NCBI GenBank assembly: GCA_013399875.1
Contig: VXAZ01003468.1
Span: forward strand, 122,831 to 186,830
DNA: 64,000 nt
Origin: Gymnorhina tibicen
Lineage: Eukaryota; Chordata; Aves; Passeriformes; Artamidae
Direction: 5' to 3'
Under the pieces are notes generated by a model. The model made no database searches, was not told the DNA's origin, and saw only the letters and a list, made by a program, of their open reading frames with translations. Of this stretch, positions 13,701 to 44,392 are shown piece by piece. Position 1 is the stretch's first letter. Every line of letters begins with the position of its first letter. The translations under genes were made by a program, and so were the position numbers.

Positions 13701-16700
13701 TCCGAATTGTGTTAAACCCACGGTAGTTCTAATGTAACAATATCTTCATGCTGAGCAACTTGAAGACTGCTGAGAAATACAGCACTTAAGCAGAACAAAA
13801 AGCAAATTCCCAGCAGCACCTTCCACCCCCATGTTTTTATTGAGTTTTAGTAGAAAAGAATTCAAAAATACAGAGGGCCTGCAGACCAGACTAGGCATTG
13901 TCTGCATTAATTTGGGGTTTACATTACTTTCAGCTGATACTCAGATGAAAAATTAACCCAGCATTCCTCCATGGTTTGGGATTTCCTGAACGAGTTTTGA
14001 GCAGAGACACATCTCTGCTCCCTAGACCTGGTGTTCCCAATGATTTCCACTGACATGGGCACACGGGAAAAGGAGGAACAGCTCTGTGTATGTATGTTTG
14101 TTTGCAAGCCAGTGTCCCAGATGAAAAGGGAACATGCAGAATAATATCAGCTCTGATCCAAGGGCTCTGGAAGGGGTCATGGTAATGTGACTTTTTACCA
14201 GCTTTAGTGACAGAAGAATCTGGCCACCAAGATACCAGATCTTTTGCCATGCTAAGACAAATACCAGAAACTGATTTAAGCGGTACCAAGATTTTTTATT
14301 AGTGCCTGAAGCAGGTGGAACTCACATCTTCCTGCACATGAGGAGGTGTTGGGCTCCTCAGTGTGAGGTGTTTCTGTAAGTTTTTATCTCAAGCTTATCC
14401 CTTAAGGCAAAAATAGAAGTTTTTCAGGGCATAAAAGTGCTGGGCTTCCAGCTGCACTTATCCCATTATGAAAATTCAATTTACAAAATAGGTAACTTCA
14501 TAGGTTACATAGGATGCAAACCAGAGAACTGCATTTATAAAGATCCCTCAATGTAACATATTTACAGTTCCTAGTTTATTTCTGATAGAAGCTCAGTCTT
14601 TAGCAGCCACATGTAAATTCAAACACCTGAAGCCTTCCCTCATACCAGAGGTTACAAATTAGAGCCACTTCTAAGAACCTCCAGGACTAGCCAAATCTTT
14701 CCATACGGGGGAATAATAAGCAAAAGCTCCATCTGGGAATGAGCAGGAGGAAATCCATGTTTGTGGGAGGATAACAGGGCACCAACACACCCCAGCTGAA
14801 CAGAGTACATGTTGAGCACTCCATCCAGACACCTTCAGCAGCAATCCCACCTGCTCCTCCATCCTGGAAGGATCCTGCGACACCGCTGCAGTGCTCCCAC
14901 CTCCCAAAGAAGGGCTGGTGGCCTTCTCCAGTAACAACATTGCCTGTTCCTGGGAAATACCACCACAAAACTCACCGAGTGTCACTTCTAATGACTGTGG
15001 CCTACCAGGGCACACAGATCACTCCTGACTCCACCAAAACTGCTTCTCTCCCAGCTTTTCGTGACAGCCCCTTCCCAGCAGCCAGTAAAATCCCCCAAGC
15101 AGACCCCAAGAAGAAGACCTACCTCCCTAACAGAACACACGAGCTCCCCTCTCTTCTGTGGCTTCATTCCAACCAGCCTTGATCCATGACTGGCAGAGAG
15201 CTGAAATGCATCGGAGCCCCTTCTCAAGGGCCATATTTCCCTTCTGCCTTCCAAACCACCTCCTTGGAGGGGAGCTTACCTTCCTTGTGGGCTCCTATAG
15301 CCCAAGGGAGCTCTGGGAAAAAAGCTTGTGCAGATGGAGCAGGTCAGGCCCATTCCCCTCACTGTCTGCTCACAGGTGTAGGCGTTTTCCTCTCCTGAGC
15401 AGGAGCTGGAGGTTGCAGAAACACAGTATGAAGCATCTCCCTGCTCTGCTCCCTTGGGTGGGATGGCTGGCAGGAAAAAAAAGGACCTCAGTTCCAGGAT
15501 TTCTTGTCTGGATACCTTCCACTTAAAGGAGCTGGACCCTCTAACTTAAAGGAGTGAAAGGAGTTTATACGAGACAGGGTGGCAAAATTAGGATTAAAGC
15601 AGATCAAACATTAGGTTTTCAAAAATTACAGTAAAAATAGCATTAGTTGTAAGTGATTGGCAGGAATTAACATGGGCATCCTCACTGGAGCAAGGTCTAC
15701 AAGCTGTAGCAGACAAATATGGGCATTCTATCAGGCATTGCTTTATATACACCCTGCAAAGGCAAAGCATTGGGTGGGAAATGAAAATCAAGAAGGAAAA
15801 ATATATATGTTTCTGATTATTCTATCCCTAATGTTATGCTCTGTCATTATAGCAGATTGCTTAATTGTGCTGCTGATTACTTTTCCTGAATTCTTCCTAC
15901 AGCTGTAGTTTTCGCAGCACCGAGGAAACACTAATTAGCAGGAGGAATGTTGCCTTAAAGTTTTTTTACAATATATATACATGTTAAAAAAGAGAATTCC
16001 TTGGCATTTACCTATTTAGTCCAGGCTCTGTTTTTTATTTAACCCTTCTCACTCCCTGTTGATCTGTCCCTGCAGTACACATGCCTGGGCTGAGATGGGG
16101 AGGTTGCAGGGAGACAAGTCCCGTTTCCAGCTGAAGGTAGCTGTAATCCCAGGCAGCAGCAGTTCAACTCAGTCCCCCTCACCCCTCAAAGTTCACCTTG
16201 TCCAACAATCCAAATGTGCATTCACTGTGGGATGGGTTGGTCTTCGTGTGCATTTGCTACTAGGAATTATCTCTATACTTTGCAATACGTAAAATAAACT
16301 GCTGGTATAGGAGCATCTGCATGATGCCGTAATTTTACCACACATTTAGACTCCACATCCTTAATGATCCATCACAGGGATGATTTGATGTTGTTTAACT
16401 CTTGTTTCACTGTGGCATGTGTTTGCCCTGCTTGTCCTGTCATATATTCCTGCAATATATCCATGCAGTAAGGAGAAATGCTTCTTATTTTGTGTAAATT
16501 ATTGCTGTGACATTGGAACTTTTTAATTTTTTTGTCCTTCAGTGTTAACTGCTGGCATCATCCCCTCTTCAGCAGATGCAATGGAAAGGGTGCAGTTGCT
16601 CACTAAAAGTATATGTGGAGCCCTCACACAAGTTATTTTAAGAGGGGTCGGAGGGGATCCCAGTCTTACACTTCCATAAACCCACCAGTATAGGATTGTT

Positions 16701-19700
16701 GGGATTAACAGAAAAAAACTGAGGAGGAGTAAGCAACACATGGCTGCTGTTTGTAGGTTTTACCTCTCTCTGAAGTGACTGATGCATTGACCACATCTAG
16801 CACAGCGTTTTTTCTGTTTCTCTTGCACATTTAACCATGGTCTGAGCCAGCACCTCGACTGTGACCCAGGGCCAGCCAGCTCTGTGTAATCAGCAGTTTA
16901 AGCCTCCAGCACAGGAGGTTTTTGCTGGGTGCTTGAGACTACAGCTATTCCGTCAGCTCAGTTTGGGTTTGACTCTCTGGGAGCTCACACAGCCCACACA
17001 CCCCAGCACAGCCACGCTGCTTCCCAGGAAAGGAAACTTGGGTGGGATGAGAAACCTCTTCAGGCGCCCTCGCTGCCCCACGGCATGGCTGACTCATGAG
17101 CGATGCCCTAGGGGCTGCCGCCTGTCACTGTGAAATTTCGGTGGCTTCAGTGACTTCCCCAGTCAGCCCTGCCCTCAACACAAGAGATGGATGTTTCAGT
17201 TCACCAGCAGCACCAAAAAGTCAAGACAAAGCAAACCTAAAGCAGGTTGGGCTGAGCTTAACAGACCGAAACCCAAGGTGAGGAACAGCTCGACTCAGCT
17301 TAGCAACTGTGGTGGGTGAGAAGTGCCCGAAACTCATCCACCATTTGAAAGCTGGGAAGGAAACTAATGAGAAATCTGGGTAAAGTCAAGGACAGCTCAT
17401 TAAGTCTCATTTGTAAGGAAGAAGCCAACTTTGGGGCTTAGAGCAAGCGCTCGAGGAACAGCAGCTACATGCTGACACAGATCTGCCAGAGTTGCCTTCA
17501 TGCTTTACGTACATTCACAGAATCCACTGGCTTGTTCCTGCATATGTATTCCCACCACTATATTGCTCCTGAAGCTCAAATGACTTGAACAAATAGTGCT
17601 GCCCACTACGACAAGGACTTCAGGACGCATCACACTGACTGAAGCTGGCTGTGCTGCTGGGATGGGCTGTAGACAGAATCCCTGGCATTTCCTGGGCTTC
17701 CTCCACACTCTTCAAAGGGCCAGACCCCACATGAGTGGCCAAGCCTGTGGTGCTGGAGGCACTGGGCTTGCTTTGAGCCTGCAGTGAAAGAGCTTGTGCA
17801 TGCTTAGCAGGCGAGGTCAGCATCTCTGGACATCTGGCAGCTCCCAACAGGCTGCCAGACATTGGGAAATCTGAGACAAATACAAAAAAGCCTCCAAATC
17901 TGCCTGTAAACAATGTTCAGGTGGGAAACCAGCACGTACAGTAACTCTGCAGCCTGCTTTGCTTTAGCCATGACTGGAATGTAACTAGTTCTGGGTTTTG
18001 TGGAGTCAAAATTGGGACCTTCATCCCTGAACCCATTCCACAGCCAGATGCACTAAGGTATTTAGGTACAAGAATTCACTGAACAACTCAATCCCATTCA
18101 TTTCACTGGACCTCTGTTCACAGGGAGCAGTCCCTACCCAAAAGAGCTTGTGGATGAGGGGCAGCAATGTCAAGTTGTACAGATTGTTAAAAACCAACAG
18201 TAGACATATTTGCAGACTGCTAACCTGGTCTCTCCTCCAGGAGAAAAGCCATTGTATGTGCCTGTTCCTGGTAAGTACAGAAAGAGGTTTCATGGTCACC
18301 GTAACTATTAAGATTGAATAATGTTTATCTATATTAATCTGAAGTGCACGGCAGGGAATAAGGTAATTTTCCCATCCTTCTGATTATATGTAAAAATTTT
18401 ATACGAGCTTTTTGTGGATTTGATTGCAGCAACTTGGGATGTTTCCCAATTTGTTCTTCTCCCAGGACAGTTTTTCTGGATCAGCTGCTAACGAGCCCTG
18501 GTAGAACAAATGGTATAAAATATTTGTTGCTTTAACATTTCAAGCAACCTAGAGAGGAGGTCACACTCTCCTGGCCCGTGGCCCATGTGCAGTGCCTTTG
18601 CTGTCTCAGAGGCCCTCTGTTAATATCTGCTGCAGCCAAGCAGCAAGGAGTGGGATGGTCTCACAGCAGGGTGTTGGCTTACGGTGACAAATGTGCAAAC
18701 CAAAATCCATGCTTTCCTGCTCCAGCACTCTCCTGGTGATGCCTTTCAGTTTGTTTAAGGCAAGGACACGTTGGCTAAGAACATCCTCACCCACCCTCTA
18801 AATGGCAGCGCACATAAATCACTGTTACTTAAAGTCTGTATTTCTTTATTAAAGGAGAAGCTGCAAAGTGCTTGAAAATAATGTTGGCTGCTGTGAACTG
18901 TGGTGCCCAATCAATGAGAGACATGACAGTCAATTACCCCTCCACTTACTGATTGTCCCCAGCAATCAGCCTGGATCGATACCTTCAATCTCAATTGATA
19001 GCAGATATCAAATCTGAAATGGGACGTGTCGGAGGGAGGGTGTGCAGTGGCCACTGTGTTTATTTAATCATTCATTTCACTTCCACCTGCTCCAGTCAGC
19101 CAGGGAACGTGCTCTCCTAATGGCTCACGCCCATCCTTTCAGCAGGAGTGCCTGGCCAGTGCCAGCAAGGGGAGCAGCAGGACCACAGCTCACTGCCCCA
19201 GGGCATCTTCAGTGCAGAGAGACCCTGTGACAGAGAATAAGGAAACAAAGTTCAGGCCAATGCAGCAGGACAAAGCAGGAAAATAAGGAGGGAAACTTGG
19301 GTACCGAAGCAAGGAAGGTGTTCCCCAAGGTGCTGCTCTGTGGCAGCAATATGTAAGCAGGGCACCTGGAGGTGGGCTGCAGTGCAGCCAGCACAACCTT
19401 GTTGTCCCAGGTGGCATCTCCATCCATTGCCACCCCTTGTGTCACACAGCCACCATTCAAGCAGTGACATTCTCTCTATATACTCTGGCAGAGCACTCAG
19501 CTTCACAGGAGGGAGGGTGGCAAGGAACAGGAGGTTGCGCCTGTCTTTGTTACAGGAGACTTAGCAAAGCTTCCAAATATTTGAAGAAGAGCTGTGCCAG
19601 GAGCTCTTTCAGAGTTTCCTTCAAAGATGCCAGTTCGAACAGGCTTTTGTAATTGAGAAGGATCATTTGCATTTGTAATGGTTTAAACACAAACCCATAC

Positions 19701-22700
19701 ACACCGGTGTGGGTGAAGAAGCAGGGACAGGGCTGATTGGGATGGAAATGGTCTGGAGCAGGGAAGAGCTTCCTTGCACTCCTGCTCTCCCATTCAAAAG
19801 CCTGGTAGACTTTGATTTTGGTGTGTACCTCAGGCATCCCTGTGACCATGGACTGCATGACACCTCCCTGCCATTGGCATCTAAGGGAGCCTGGGCCTCT
19901 CACCGTGACAGACCTGTCCTTTGGTGGCCCTTCAACACCTGTCCTTTGCACAGCAGTATAAGCTCCTCCATGGGATGACCACAGCAGCCAAAAATCCCCT
20001 TGCCAGCTTCTGGATCAGTGCTACCAGGTACATGCAGACAGCTCGACTGTGAAGTCAGAGGTCTCTTGCCTGCACCAGTTGCTCCCCACAGGTGAATCCC
20101 AACCCCATGATTTGTCACCATGGTACTGCCAGCTCCTGCAGGGAACTGGCTCCTTAAAACACCATGTCCTACGGTCAGACAGCCAAGGTGCTTGGCTTTC
20201 CCTTAAAAATACTTGGGGAGGTAGTAAAAATCAGAGGAGTACCCGCTGCATCCTTGGAGTCATGGAGAAAAAGCTGGGAAACTTGAACTCAAGTGCTCAG
20301 GGTATAGCCAGCACAAACCATGCTCTCTTAAAAATGGTTTACTATTGGGGTTGGCTGTTAATGTCATTTCACTGTCCACATGTGGCAGGGGCAGGAAAGC
20401 AGCTGAAAGATAACGGAGATAAAGCACTATCCCTAGGATCACAGTATGGCCAGGAGCCAAGGCATTCCCCTTTTTTTAATACACAATCCTTGTCATAAGA
20501 TTGAATATCCATTTGGGGGCAGAATTCCCCTACTTTAGTCTGCACACTCCCCTCTGAAAGCATTGTAATGCTTTACTTATTGGCATCTTATTTTGATGAA
20601 TAGGCTGCAATTGGTGCAAAAATCTCCTGAATAGCTTTAGGAGACTCAGGCACGTGATCGTTGGCCCATTTGTACCAAGTACCATCACTCAAAGTCTTTA
20701 TTACTCACAGGATGCTTAAGCCAGCGTATTTTCCTAACAGGCACAGTCCTCTGAGGGTACAGCTAAGCATGCTGGGGACTTCTTTGAAGTAGCACAAAGG
20801 GTAATTATTCCCCAAAGTCCCATTTTAAAAATACCCCCCTAAAAACTAAGTTTTGTGCCTTTGGAGAAATGAAGCCCAACCCCAAGTACAGCAGTGCCGG
20901 GAGGAGTGGCTGCCTGCTGGGCTCAGAGCGGCACGGGAAGGAGACATGTCCTGTCTCTGCTCCTTGTCTGGACTGAAATACAGATATTGAGGATAAAAAT
21001 AGGGAAGAAAAAGGGACCTCGGAGAAATGTGAAGATGTGGGTCAAGTACAAGAGGCTGCTTTTTTTTTGCCTTTTTTTTTTTTAATGTAATGGGCAGGGA
21101 TAACACAGATCATGGTGCCTGGGAAAAGCAGACCTCAATCAGCAGTGGCAGCGGTGAAGTCTCTGAGCTCAGGTGGATTTCTGCAACCTGTTACAGCCCT
21201 GAAAGAGCTTCTCTGCTGACAAGCTGGCCCCAGTAACAGGCTACTCCTTACCAAAGGTCTTTTCCTTCTGGGAGCCCCGGACAATGCAGGTCCCCAGGGT
21301 GGTGGTTTAACACATAAACAAGGAAAAATCCCACTGTTGGTCCCAGTTACCAATCTCTCCTCATGCTGTGGGGCAGGAAACAGGAAACACCACCCCCAGC
21401 CCACTCACCTGGATGGGCTTTGCCCATTTCTTCAGAATTGCTTCTGACCTGGTCAGCACCATAGGGAAGCCATGAAGATGCAGCCCACTCTTACTTTCTG
21501 AGTGTAGAAATGCATTTGATGAGCTGTGTTCACTTTCCAGGAGCCAGACCTGGACAAGCACCTGTCTGAGCACCAAAAGAGTTCATTCCTAGCTGAGAAG
21601 AGAGGGAAAGGCAGATATTCCAATTAGCTCAAGAGAGGGGAGATGCCACTCACAGCATATAGAGGCTCCCTCCATTGTGTAGTATTTCCAGCTACAATTA
21701 ATTAGAAATTGTAGTGTGTTCCATCCCACGCTTTCTGCCTGGCTTTGAGCAAAATGGTTGGCAAAACATTTTTTCAAGAGTGTTTCATTTATGGTGTCAG
21801 AGATGTCACCTGACACCACCAGTGTTACCTGGCCCTTTGTAAGGAGTATGTTGCTTTGCCCCACTGTGGACATAAATTGCTTTTCCCATGTCCTACCAGC
21901 AGTTCAGAGCCCTGGGAAGAGATCCCATCCATAAGGAGAAACACCAGGGCAGCCCCTCTCCAGCTGCCCAGCCATGACAGCTCCTGCCTGTTCGTACAGT
22001 TTGTTTTAAACTTTTTGTAGCTCAAAGAAAGGGAGAAACACACAAGTCCAGAATAAAGTTATGCCATGACTATTTTTAGCGTGCAGTTGTGTTCAGAAAT
22101 CCCCCAGAAATCAAAGACTTTCTGAATTTGCCAGCAACAGTTAAAGAAAATCTATTTCCTTACTGCTGTTCGTAATTTAACCACCCTCCCCTTATTTGCA
22201 CTGTTTATACATGAATTCCTACAGCATTATGTGCTTTGTATAAGCAGGAAAAGTCCAGTCCAGACACGGCTCCATGACAGCTCCTCCTGACTAATAGCAG
22301 AATTATCCTTACATAAGTCCTTTCTCTTCCCTGGCATTTTTTTCTCCCTCCAGCAAGGTACTTCCCCGCACACCCCGGCGGGATGGAACGGCTCAGTTCC
22401 ATGCCTGATGTCGCAGTGCCATCTCATGGCAGCTCCACCTTTCACAGGAGATCCACTTGCTTTCAGCTCTTTGCAGGTGTTTTCTTGTTGAGCTGTTGAG
22501 GTTTTAAATTTATAAACTCTCAAAAAAAAAAAAAAGCAGCAAAGATTAAATCAGAGTTTTTGGTAATTACTTAAAAACTTTAGAAACTTAAGAGCCTTCC
22601 AAGGAAGCTCAAGGATGAAGAACAATCAGCAGAGATAAATTCTTTTCTAAGAAGCAGGAAGGATGGAGATGAGGGCAATGAAGATGCTCACATCACTTTT

Positions 22701-25700
22701 GTAGTTAGCTTAACTCCAGAGGGAGAAACATTACCCTGATTGCTTCTGAAAGCATGGAGAGGGGTCGCCCTGGGCTCCCCTGGTCAGGTGTCCTGCTGGG
22801 AGAAACTCCAGGAAAGTCACCAACTGACCCCCACCACACAGCCACAGCAAGAGTGTGGGGGATCTGAGACACAAAGCCAGAAGAGTGGTGCTGCTGCTGC
22901 TGCTCCTGCAGGGTGTTACTGTAGAGTGACTAACAAGCTGGCTGGGAAATACTAAATGCAAACAAAACAAACAAGTCTCCCCAAAATTATTGCAAAGTGG
23001 AAAAAAAAAAAAGCCATCAAGCTTTCTGTGCAGACCATGCCTGTGCCACACAATGCAGGATCATTTCCCAGTTAACCTGGCAGGCCACCCTGTCCTTTCA
23101 CAGGCAAATATTATTTTGAGAAGTTGCTAAGAGCCAGCAGTGCTAATGCATTTGGGTCAGGATTTTCCTACTCCAAACCCCCTATTTCGTGACCAAAGAC
23201 ATGCAGAAAAAATCCCTTCTACCTTTGATGGGATTTACAATGTGATCCATCCCACGGCTGTGACAGCTCCAGCAGGGAGGTAGGGGTGCCAGGATGGGTG
23301 CTTCCCTGGTGGGAGGCCATGGAATATGGTCACCCAGGGAGGGCACATCATGGCACAGGATTACATGCACCATCCATCACTTGCTGTGTTGTTTTCTCTT
23401 TACACACTTGTATGGAAATGTAACTACAAAACATTCCTCTGAGCTGTTCACTGATGTGCAAATATAGCTTTAAATGACTTCTCTAGGAAAGAATCTTCAC
23501 TATTTTATACAAATTGTCTTGCATGTTTATTGCACAGAATCGTGGTCCAAAAGGAAGGGGATCCATCTCATGCCTGTTCATAACTCTGTTACACATTATG
23601 AGCTGAACATACTCCAGGCCCCCTCATATGATGAATGATACCTACTTTGCTCTTCACTTCCAGCCTGCTCCCATGTGCTTATTTATTTATGGAGCCTCAG
23701 TGCGCTGATGGATACTCTCCTGCTTCCTCCACGAGATAGAGCACATCACAGGCACTGGGCTTGCAATGGGCAATTTGGAGAGGGAGGGTAAAACCTGGAA
23801 CTGCTCCTGGCCTCACCACTGTCCAGAGACACCCCAGGACTGCTCCAGAACTACTGCACTTCCCGCTGACACTGACCCAAACAGCTGATAGTGTCCCCAC
23901 CACATTTAAAGCCCTTTTCCCTGCCCCTTGATTAGGAGCAGAGCACCAGGCTGGACTCAAGAGCCATGCAGGTGTATGGATGCCCACCCGCCCACTCCGG
24001 GAATGCTGTGCCTGGGAGGTACCCACAGCATGTCTCCTGCTGTATTTAGCTTGGCTGGCTCAGCCAGCCCATTCCACTGTCTGCACGGCCTCAGGGAGAG
24101 TGGAAGAAAACAATGTACTGCCCAGCCAAGCAAAACACAGGGAGGTCAAAAGCTGCTGCATGACTTCTTGGAGATGACACACACACCCGAGGCAGGTCCA
24201 CTTGTCTCCTGGCACAGGAGCATCCTGCAGAGCCCTGCACTAACACCACAGCTCCCAACCCCAGCTCCTGGCCCAGGCTCCTGCACACACCACCTCCCTC
24301 CGAGGGATGAGATTTTGTAGCCCGGGTGGGAGGAAGGTGCTGGGGTGGGTAGTCCCAGTGCAAAGCACAGCCCCCATTTCTCTGCCATGTGGTACATACG
24401 GCTTCAGAAATAATCCAGTGTTCATTACCTTGTCAAATTAAGAAATTGAGAGCTGTCAAAGTGTAGCAAAGATTGGAGGTGGCTTTTACAGCAAACTGTG
24501 GAATCTCCCACTGTTTGTCTAATCTAATTTCCTCATCCTCGTTGTCCTAAGAGAATCATTACAAGACAGGGAGAAGTTGAGAGATGAAGACAGGAACAAT
24601 TTCCAACTGAAGGCACCTCCCCCTTCCATGTGTGTGTGCAGATGAGAGGGTTTATGTAAGCTGTGTGGGATCAATAATTTTCCTCTGTCAGGTTTATGTT
24701 TTAAGACAGCTCTTAGATTTCACCCCCTCTGGTTAATCTGCCATAGGAAGAATATAAAAATATTCTTTTGTCTGGTGGCAAACACTCCTGTCCTCCAGCA
24801 CTGGCTTTTAAGAAGGCAGTGCCAGAGAGAGCAACATGTGGCACATCTCAAGCCCCTTCAGCTGAGATGAAGCCCTAGAGGAACCAGCTGCTGTGACAGC
24901 AGATAGTGAACAAGCTGTCCAACAACAGCAGCAAACCCAAATAAATTAATACTCAACACTGTCTCTGCTGGGGAATGAAAGGTTAAAACCATGCCAGCAA
25001 CTGGTTGGGGACAGGCTTTTGAGGCAAAGCTGCCGTTCCTTGCCTGCTAATTGTTATGTTTTCCGAAGATTTCATCAACTAAGTTGTGTTCAACAAACTG
25101 CTATTTAATTACTACAGTAAAATCCTGTTAATTAGCCAGCCCCAGAAGACAGCCCTTCATCCCTGTTAAGTGAAATTCCGAACTAATCCCTCCAGCAGCC
25201 ATTGTGTTGCAGCCTGGAGAGCCCCAGAGAGCTATTAGTGATGCCCACAAAGGTGGGGAGAGCATCAGAGCTTGGCCCTCACCTGCTGCCAGTGGCTGTC
25301 TTCAGCCCTGGGAAGGTGCAGACCAGCACAAGTGTAACGCTCAGAAGTTAAAAACTGTTCATTCCTCTTACCAATCCACGGCTCTCCCTCCTGGCTCCAG
25401 TTGCCCAGATGGCTTCAACCACAGCCTGGCCAGCATCTCCTCTCACCCTGTGCTCCCATCACATCCCTGGGCTGCGTCTCCTTCCTTCCTCTGGACAGCC
25501 CACGCCTGTGCCCACGCAAGAGGCCGGCAGCGCCCCTTCAGCCAGCTCCACACCACCCTCCACCTACCACCACGTAGCATCCAAGCTTTCCCCAGGATAC
25601 TGTGAGCACTTTACAAGGTGCTGCAAACACTTCTAAACACAACCAGAACTCTCCTCTTAGCTCTCATCTCACCTGACTTCCCAGGTGTATCCAGGATATG

Positions 25701-27231
25701 AAGTTTCCACAAAATTCACAAAACAGCCTGGATAAAAGAGACAATTGCTGCAGCTATGGAAAAAGCTTCAGCATTTCTGAATAGTGCCCGAGGGCACCAT
25801 TCCAGTGTGGGAGGGATCAGCCAGGGCTGGTTCCCACCCCAAGAGAGAAGCAGGTTTCTTTCATTCAGCTAGTCTGGAGTTTCTCTGCAGTCTGTCACCA
25901 TGGAAGTTAAAAGTTTTAATTTTACATTGAAATGCCAGCAGAAATTAATTTTGATAGGAAGTTGTAGGCACTTCTCTGATATCCATTTAAACAATTTGGA
26001 AGATTTTGAAGTACTAGGGGGCTCATTTAATCAAGTTCAATAAAGCAAATCTCCAGGTGAAAATAATGAATATTTAAAAGAGTATAAAAATTAACTGTTC
26101 AACATCATTTGGTATAAATACCTCCCTAAAGATGTAGGGATGAAAGGACAGTTCAAAAATTCTACAAAATCTTAAAATCAATGGTTGCAAAATTCCAGTA
26201 TGCAATTTGTCATGTTCCTGTCAACTTGCACTAGCCAGTTTGATCCAAGCCCAGTCTTGGATTGTGGCATAAGATACACTGAATTTTAGTTGAGAAGATA
26301 TCCATCAATCCTTATTCTAAGTAACAATAACTACCATCAGAAATAAGCCATATGGAAAAAAATGAAATCCCTGATTTCATAGACTAGGAACTTAGGAGAA
26401 TGAAAAATTTACAACAATTTGCAATATGGACCTTGACAGTCAGCATGTAGCTACCCTACCCTACAGCTAGAATAATGTCTCTTAAGTCTTAACCCAATGT
26501 TGAAGCAGAGATGTCTTTAATATTAAAGAGGCACACAAGGCAACAACATAAAAATACTTGCTTTCAGTTGGATGAATAAAGTAATACCTTCAACTAGCAA
26601 GTTCCAGTGACATCACCAGATCAGCCCCTTCTGCCAGCAGCTCCAACTCTTACTGGAATCAACATCCATCCTGAAAACAAACCTGGGGAGAAATAAGAGG
26701 CTGTGGCTTGTTTCCAAAAGTAAAAGGAAGCAGAGGGAGAGGTGCATGATTAATTCTCCATTAGTATTCCACTTACATTTTCTCCAAAGACAGGGAAATA
26801 TTTCAAGTGAGAAATTTTGCTCATCAAGCAGTTGAAAACATTTTTCCTCACTGTGTTCTAACCCTCACTTCTCTGAAGTCACTTTTCCCCTCCATCACAC
26901 AGGCCTGGAGGCTGTCCAGGTACGTACCACCTGCAGGTATCCACTGGTACTTCACACTTCTTCACTGAAAAAAAGTTAATCTAAGAACAAAACAGAGAGC
27001 TTTTAAGGGAGTAAGTTTTAATGTGAAATACACAGGTTTGAAAAAGCAGGACCAGTAACATTTCATCCCAGAAGGCAATTACAGAAGCAAGACACTTGGA
27101 TCTTAGAAAATGTGTTTCATTAATAATGCTCATTAACTGCACACTTTTAATCCATAAATACAAGTTAAAGTTGTAAGTACAAGATAAAGTTGTAAAAAAA
27201 AAATCTCAAATGTGTGATACTTATTTTTAAA
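10719..27231. other. intergenic, no gene seen
   Basis: No exon or RNA gene could be supported. The region alternates between AT-rich blocks and GC-richer patches (about 14680-15000, 23690-24400, 25200-25620). It includes short A runs near 22522 and 22993 and a motif-dense block at 18895-19025. Unique-looking AT-rich stretches such as 15790-15980 and 16300-16520 have the look of conserved non-coding DNA, but conservation cannot be judged from one sequence. Confidence 0.55.
18895..19025. promoter_or_regulatory. TALE/homeodomain motif cluster, enhancer candidate
   Basis: Within 130 bp are CCAATCAAT (PBX/CCAAT-like), TGACAG (MEIS-like), TCAATTA, TGATTG, CAATCAG, ATCGAT and TCAATTGAT. These spaced ATCAAT/ATTGAT words on both strands are the kind of arrangement bound by PBX-MEIS-HOX complexes. 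There is no open reading frame of note. Regulatory function is inferred only from motif density. Confidence 0.25.
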
Positions 27232-28507
27232 TTTATTTGACTTTTATGGCCGCCTCTTAATATACTAAAGATGTGGAAATCAGTGCAACTTGAAGAGCTG
27301 CCAGACAAAAACCTCTAAAGGATGAAGGAGTGCTCAGCAGAGGGTATGTTCATCTCTACCTTCTCTCTACTCCTAAGAGGAACTACATCAATCTTTGGTA
27401 GTATATTAAAACACCTCAAATAGTTAATATAGACAAATATTTAAAGGTTAACACTGTTTATATTTCTATTCAAGATGCAACACAAATTTCTTTTCTGTAT
27501 TTTTTGTTTATTTTAAAAAGGACACTTAGGGAGTTTTGAGGCTTTGAAACTACTGACAATGGGATCTCTTTGTCTGCACTGAAGTCAGCAGCAATTCTGA
27601 CACTGACCTAGTGGGTGCAGACACAGGCCTGACTTAAGGAAGTGGAAGGGATGGATCCAGTTTGTACAATTCATTAGAAATTAGTCATGACACTTTTTCA
27701 TCAATGTACAGAAAGGTACCATAAGAAAGCATACAATATAAAACCATAAACACCCTATCACCCTTAAATAAGAGGGCTGGAGTTTGCAGGGTTTCCTACT
27801 GAGAAATTTCTGATTCTAACCTGAACAATGGCTCTTCTGAAACCAATACAATTAAAAGGCATTAATATCATCCTACACAGGGTTAGTCCCAATATAAGTG
27901 TGTTTTCTTTAATTGCTCATTTAAGGTACCCTTTTCTATTTACATTTACAGTATGTGCTGTTGTCTGTGCAAGACCAGGTAACACTGAACATTAGGATAA
28001 ATGCAGTGCAATTTCTTTCTCTCTTAGCACAAAACCAGTGAGTACATTTTAACATGATAGGAATGTTTCAAATTGAAAATTGAAAACACATTTCCCCAAG
28101 CCAGGATTCCTCTATGTACAGCATGTCTTGGAAAATAGTATAGCATCGCTGTGCATGTTTGCTTTTCACCAAGTACAGCACAGAAGAAAGCCTACTATCT
28201 TAATGAAGAGGGGACAAATATAATCAGGTTGAAAAAACAAGTGGCCAAAATATTTTTTTAAAGAAACAAGGAAGAATTAAAAACACAAACTCAACATGAA
28301 GCAATGAATCACGTATTTAGTAGTCAAGGCAACTGTTTGGGGTTTTTTTCATTTTCAGTAGCAATAGGCCAGTCAGAAACTCAAAAGGGCCAACCCCATG
28401 TAGCACTTCTGCAGGGCTTCCACCATCCTCTTCCTTGTCCAGACCAGCTCAAAATACCGAATAACAACAAATGATCTTGGCATACAATGCACTTAATGCT
28501 TTCCACA
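27232..28507 (-). other. EIF4E3: probable EIF4E3 3' UTR
   Basis: On the minus strand the sequence immediately after the EIF4E3 stop is AT-rich and non-coding. The first canonical AATAAA signals met in this direction are at 27507-27512 and 27232-27237, which would give 3' UTRs of about 1.0 and 1.3 kb. Either could be used, and more distal sites are possible. The proximal signal is followed by a TTTGTGTTGC stretch that could serve as a GU-rich downstream element. Confidence 0.45.

Positions 28508-44392
<15,885 letters not shown>

Noticed and set aside
17500..17620. A possible reverse-strand CR1 tail starting at TTCACAGAATCCA.
   Set aside because: Only a few bases resemble the CR1 terminal repeat, and the conserved 'GGTTGGAAGGGACC' block is missing.
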